NCBI GenBank assembly: GCA_036924285.1
Contig: JAYKYS010000012.1
Coordinates: 10,416,001 to 10,480,000, forward strand
Length of the DNA stretch: 64,000 bases
Direction of reading: 5' to 3'
DNA from: Asterella californica
Taxonomy: Eukaryota; Streptophyta; Marchantiopsida; Marchantiales; Aytoniaceae
Shown here: in pieces, positions 59,368 through 64,000 of the stretch
Layout: each line of letters begins with the position of its first letter
How positions within the stretch are numbered: the first letter of the stretch is position 1
Program-made: the position numbers and the translations under genes
Notes under the pieces: generated by a model
What the model was told of the DNA's origin: nothing
The model's input: only the letters and a program-made list of their open reading frames with translations
The model's database searches: none

Positions 59368-61850
59368 GAGATTGCCCTTGGCTGCACTTCGGTATACTTA
59401 AAAGAGTGCCATTCAGTTGGAGCTTTTGAGTTCATCCATCCTTTCTTATCCAATTTTGGCTCGACAAGATGCCTTCAGTAGGCTGCTATTGGCAAAGATG
59501 CCTTTAGTAGGCTGCTGTGCTGAGCTTCTTGTGTATCTGCACTCCACTCTGGTACAAGCTACACACCACCTGAGCACTGTTTCCTCAAATTCATGAGTCT
59601 GTAGTAGGGGTTCTGCTGCTTGCGAGGCACAGAACAGTTTTGGTTGTTGAGTGCAGTGTGGGAAGAAGGTTGTTGGGAAAACCGAAGGATTTAATAGAGA
59701 CGGTAGCGATTGTTCGTTCGTGGATCTACATGTGGTTCGAAGAACTGTGGAGAGGTTGGCTTCGAGGAGAAGGTTCTGCTTGATTTATTCTCAGAGCTGG
59801 TATTGCGGATTCAACTGCTGCTAGTGGACTATCAGGAGGTGATTTCTTGCAGTATATCGAATCATCCGGCGATCAGGGGGTTGCCGTGAAGAACTAAAGT
59901 AGTCTGTGCATTGGTGCACCAAGACCTTTTAGAGAATTGTCCAAGTTTCACACTCTTTGTTCTTCGTCTATTTAGACTGTAAAGCTTTTTCTCTTTTCGC
60001 TCATCGCAAATTGTTGCTTCGATTATTTCGTCAGAAAGGACTTTTGAGTAAATACTCAGCAGCTACTTTGTGCGTGTCCGCACATTTAGCGTCTGTCCGC
60101 AAAAAGACAGACTTATGATAATTATGAGTCGGTGATAGCGAAATCTGAGGATTGTAACTTGCGGCCAACCTGAGCTGCTGTTTTCAGATGGGCACATGAC
60201 TGCACCTCACCGCGCTTTTATAATTCTGCTTTTTGAACCATCAATAGCCAGGTGTCTTCGTTTTTCTTGCTAGTCCGGCAGACGTGTACAGTCGGTCCGT
60301 CCTTTTACGATGGCACAGCATCCGAGTGCTTTCTCTGCACATCTCAGTTTCACGATTCGAAGATGGCGACTCGAGGACATGGGTGGCTGAAGAGCAGCTC
60401 CCAGAGTCTTGTCAAGCAAAGGGCCCGTAGGGTTCTAGAGTAGTTTCCACTAGACGTAACATTTTGCGCTCACGACACCTCTTCTGCGGCTTTATGCTCA
60501 GAGAGGAGGATCAGGCGTGCTCCAGTGCCTAGAGATGAGTACTCTAGAGATTGTTGTCGTAGTGGGGAGCGAAACACCCGTGAAAAGCAATTCCGTGGAA
60601 GGACTCCAGGTTTATGGTTTGTGCGAGGTGGCTTAGCTGGCCACACGTAAAACGCGAGTAGTGGAACCAGGAGAATCCAGCGTCCACAGGGTGAAAGATG
60701 TAGTTGTAGCATCGCAGAATAGTCACCTCACTCCAAGTCTGTGAGCTCTGGATGTAAAAACGTTATGTAACACTGACTTTCACGAGGAACGGGTTTAGTA
60801 CCTGTTCCATTCACCTCTCTGCAGAATAATGGAACACGTGTTCGAGATGCCTCTTATCTTCCCTTTCCGTTTTTCTTGGATATATTGGATAGCAACTGGA
60901 TTCGCGGGAACCATGGTTCAGATCCTGGATCCTCCAGAAAGGTCTGATGTCGAACTCTGAGCCAAAGCATTTGCGGTTATGAACAGGTTTAGGTTATTCC
61001 CGCATTTGAAATGCACAGTACAAAAGATACGATCATGATCAGTGTATTCATAATTGACACCTAAGTTGACAAACTTCCTCATGAGGTTCGAGATCATATC
61101 TTTTATGATCTTTTACGTATGATCAATCATAAAAGTGGTCCATATATCTCGATGTCTTTGTCTATAAACTCTGGAGAAATTCTCTAAACAGCTTCCGTTG
61201 ATACTATTTGTCACACACTACTCAACTAGTTCATTTCCAAAAAAAAATTATCTTGCAATAGTAAGTTGTAGGTTTCTTTAGAACCTTTCGGAATTGCTTG
61301 TGAGTCCAACCAACTTGCTTGAGTAGAGTACTAAGGTACCGTTAAGTTTCGAGCAAATCATCGCAATATAAACTTTCAACGAACATCATTGTGTGTTGTA
61401 ATCTTTTTGCGATTTTATACATCAATTATTTTTCAATCTTTCAATTTTTACGATAATTATCGATGAATTTGGAACATATCATCTCTGATGGCTTTGATGA
61501 AAACACATTATGAATTTAAAAAATTATGAATTAAAAAAAAATATGTTGTGTTAAATCATTCATATACTTATAAACTCATCAATTAAAATTTTTTATTTAA
61601 CGACGTTTCTCAAGTTTTCACATGTTAAAATATCACACTCTTTTTATATTGTTCAAGTTGTCAAGGATGAAGAATTTTTCTCTATTCTTTTATTTATATA
61701 TTTTAGATTTTTATTTTGATATTTTTTGATAATTCAATCGTAATTATTTTTATCTGAGTTTTACTAAAATATTATTTAAAATAAAAATATTAATCACATG
61801 GACTCTTTATCTTTTCACATGAATTTATTTTTTCAAAATCAACAATTTCT
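59368..61850. other. 3' flank of the F-box/kelch gene and intergenic DNA
   Basis: First about 700 bases: probable 3' UTR, with a direct repeat of 'gatgcctt.agtaggctgct' near 59470 and 59500. ORFs at 60252-60443 and 60470-60712 have no recognised domain. From about 61.0 kb the sequence becomes AT-rich and leads into the retrotransposon; no LTR boundary was identified. Confidence 0.4.
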
Positions 61851-61859
61851 AGAAAGATT

Positions 61860-64000
61860 TTGAAATATCCTCAAGAAATTTCAAATTTGAGATACGAGAA
61901 GCCAGCAACCAAAGAAGAGGTCATTAAGATTACGACAAATATGGAAGAGAGTTTGGATGAAAAAGATATCATCCAATTTCATCATGTTACTCTGGTGTCG
62001 ACTCAGACTCTTGGTGTAGTCATAACGATAGCATCTGCACCATCACATTTGATGATCGTTTCAACATCAATTCCTACTCCAACGGTGATACCAAGATCGT
62101 TTGTTCTTATAGCGATTTCAACTGTCACCTCTGATTTTCATGCCGAGTTGAAGAACATCACCGATGCTCTTGCATATCTCAAGATAAACATGGTGCAATT
62201 ACGAGAATGGACGAACTGCAGGAAGAGGTCAAAGAAGTTACGACAACAATCCCAATCGAGAAAATCAATGTAACTTTGGAAACAACCAAGATAATTTTGA
62301 AGGAATCACATGTTGGACATGTGGATGTTTTCATTTTCAACGAAATTGTCTTAACAACGGAACAAGAGGTGCTGAAACTGTCAGAATGAATGTTGATGGA
62401 GAAAATCCATCACAAGCACGAGACAAGAAAATGACTACTCTTCCTTATCATCTATGAGAAGGAAGAGAGCTCAAACTATTCTCATGCATCGGTGGAACTT
62501 TTAGCTGAAAAAAGAAAATGAACTCGATTTTGTGATGAATCGATTTTCATAGAGGAATCACCAAGTAGAAGTACTCGCTCGAGGAATGTTTCGAGTACAC
62601 CAAGAGAGTCAAGAAGGAAGTTTAAGTATGGCAGATTTCACTATTTCGTCTTCTCAAGCGAGATATGATGTGATAGAAGATGTGAGTGCTCAAAAAGTCA
62701 ACATCATGGTTGGGCAGTTGATTGCACTCAACCCCAGTTTACGAAAAGAACTTAGAGGAGTATTTAGTTCTAAGAGAAGCAAGAAGAAGAAACCCAAGAG
62801 CAAAATATCAAAATCTGTGGGAGTTGGTGTGGTGGATGTGCATGTTTCAAAGATATGCACTAATGATGTTTGAATGATTATTACGTCACATATTGATCGA
62901 TGATCGGATGTAAATGTCATATTGGAGAGGTTGATGAAGAAGTTGAGGATGGAACCAACTCGTCCGACTAGCATTGTTGTGAGGATGGCTAACAAGTAAC
63001 GGATAAGACCTCTTGGTGTGTTAGAAAAGATGGTTGTGTCTATGATGAGAATTCAAATATTGATGTCCTTTCAAGTACTAAAGGACTCTAGTTATGATTT
63101 ACTCTTAAGTAGACTTTGGTTGAGAATTGTGCGCACCATAGATAGGTGACACAAGAGATATTTACGAATTGGACCTAAACATCACAGAGTGATAGTACCT
63201 CTCTTGGATGTTAGAGTTGTGACTTCTGACTCTGATAAACTCACTAATGACTATTGGGAATCTGATACGAAGTGTCTCAAAAATAGATATGAGAGATTTT
63301 TATGATCAAGAATCATCATTTGATAACGAAGAATTTGGTCGAGATGAATCATTACATCAGCTTAGTGCTATTGACTTTGTTGTCTCAACCAACAGTGGAG
63401 AAAGACTTTGACAAAGAAGAGATTGTGAGAAGACTCTCTACCCTGAAGTTTGGTATAAATGTAACTCAAGATGAAAAAAGTAGATTTTTAGATATATTTT
63501 GAAAATATATCCATGTATTTACTTTCAATTACAAGGATTTGAAGGAGATGACCATAGAGACTCATCGATTTGAATTGAAAGAGAATGCAAGACCAGTTCA
63601 ACAGAAGCAGAGAAGAATCAATCTTACAACAACAATGATGATCAAGGAGGAGATAGACAAGTTGAAAGAAGCGAGTTTCATCTACGAGGTGGAGAACTCA
63701 GAATGAGTTTCATCCATTGCCATTGTCAAGAAGAAAATGATAAGCTGCGAGTGTGCATAGACTATAAGAAATTGAATGCAGTTACCAAAAAAGATTATTA
63801 TCCTCTGTCATTTATAGATGAGATTTTGAAGAAAGTTGTTGGTCGTGAGTGGTACAACTTTGGTAATGATTATAGTGGGTATAACCAGATCAAGATAGCA
63901 CAAGAGTACTAGAAGTTGACTACATTCACTATTCCTTCGAGAACATTTGCATTTCGGATGATGTCATTCGGATTATGTAATGCTCCGGTCACATTTCAGC
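61860..64000 (+). pseudogene. Decayed Ty3/gypsy LTR retrotransposon, gag-pol (truncated by window edge)
   Basis: Fragments in order on the plus strand: gag-like ORFs (61860-62389) with Thr/Ser-rich segments and a helix; a Lys-rich piece (62586-62873); a protease-end motif 'SYDLLLSRLWL' near 63.09-63.12 kb; then the reverse transcriptase approach, from 63549 'HRFELKENARPVQQKQRRI' and 'KEEIDKLKEASFIYEVENSE'. RT blocks follow: 'LRVCIDYKKLNAVTKKDYY' (63741-), 'YSGYNQIKIA' and 'FAFRMMSFGLCNAP'. There is a stop where the family has Trp (63702-63704), a one-base frameshift at about 63740, and a TAG at 63910-63912, so the copy is inactive. RNase H and integrase would lie beyond 64,000. Confidence 0.85.

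Overview
This window looks like nuclear DNA of a green plant in the streptophyte lineage, probably a land plant and possibly a bryophyte. The evidence is the set of genes: a plant GH13 alpha-amylase, an OTS/ULP1c-d type SUMO protease, an organelle-type RimP-like protein, an SCYL1-type pseudokinase and a plant F-box/kelch protein. All but the last have many GT-AG introns of about 80-1,000 bases. Exons were read by hand from family conservation, splice consensus and codon phase; nothing was searched, and the species is not determined.

Layout. 0.2-1.3 kb (+): last two exons of an RRM protein whose 5' part lies outside the window. 3.6-7.9 kb (-): alpha-amylase with all four GH13 catalytic regions in twelve phase-consistent exons. 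8.9-13 kb: AT-rich island with hairpin-bearing repeats and a foldback MITE-like element. 13-15 kb: no recognised gene. 15.1-24.8 kb (-): SUMO protease whose long 5' introns hold a Cys-rich exon pair, repeats and an unidentified plus-strand coding-like stretch. 25-31 kb: AT-rich repeats and a tRNA-like Pol III box pair. 31.5-35.3 kb (+): RimP-like gene in five exons with a very long charged N-terminal extension. 36-41 kb: repeats, two GTGCGA-type satellite arrays flanking ORFs of an unidentified element, and the N-terminal part of a PIF/Harbinger-like transposase. 41-52.7 kb: no recognised gene; a 56-bp satellite and more hairpin repeats. 52.7-59.4 kb (+): SCYL1-type pseudokinase exons that run, in the same frame and by a legal splice, into a complete intronless F-box/kelch ORF. 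61.8-64 kb (+): decayed Ty3/gypsy retrotransposon, cut by the window edge.

The host genes are unrelated housekeeping functions (RNA binding, starch breakdown, SUMO removal, organelle ribosome assembly, vesicle traffic, ubiquitin ligase substrate choice) and form no operon or cluster. The strongest candidate novelty is the SCYL1::F-box/kelch junction: the HEAT-repeat half of SCYL1 is absent and an F-box/kelch gene occupies its place. Second are the hairpin-tipped AT-rich repeat family and the satellite-flanked unidentified element at 37-40 kb.
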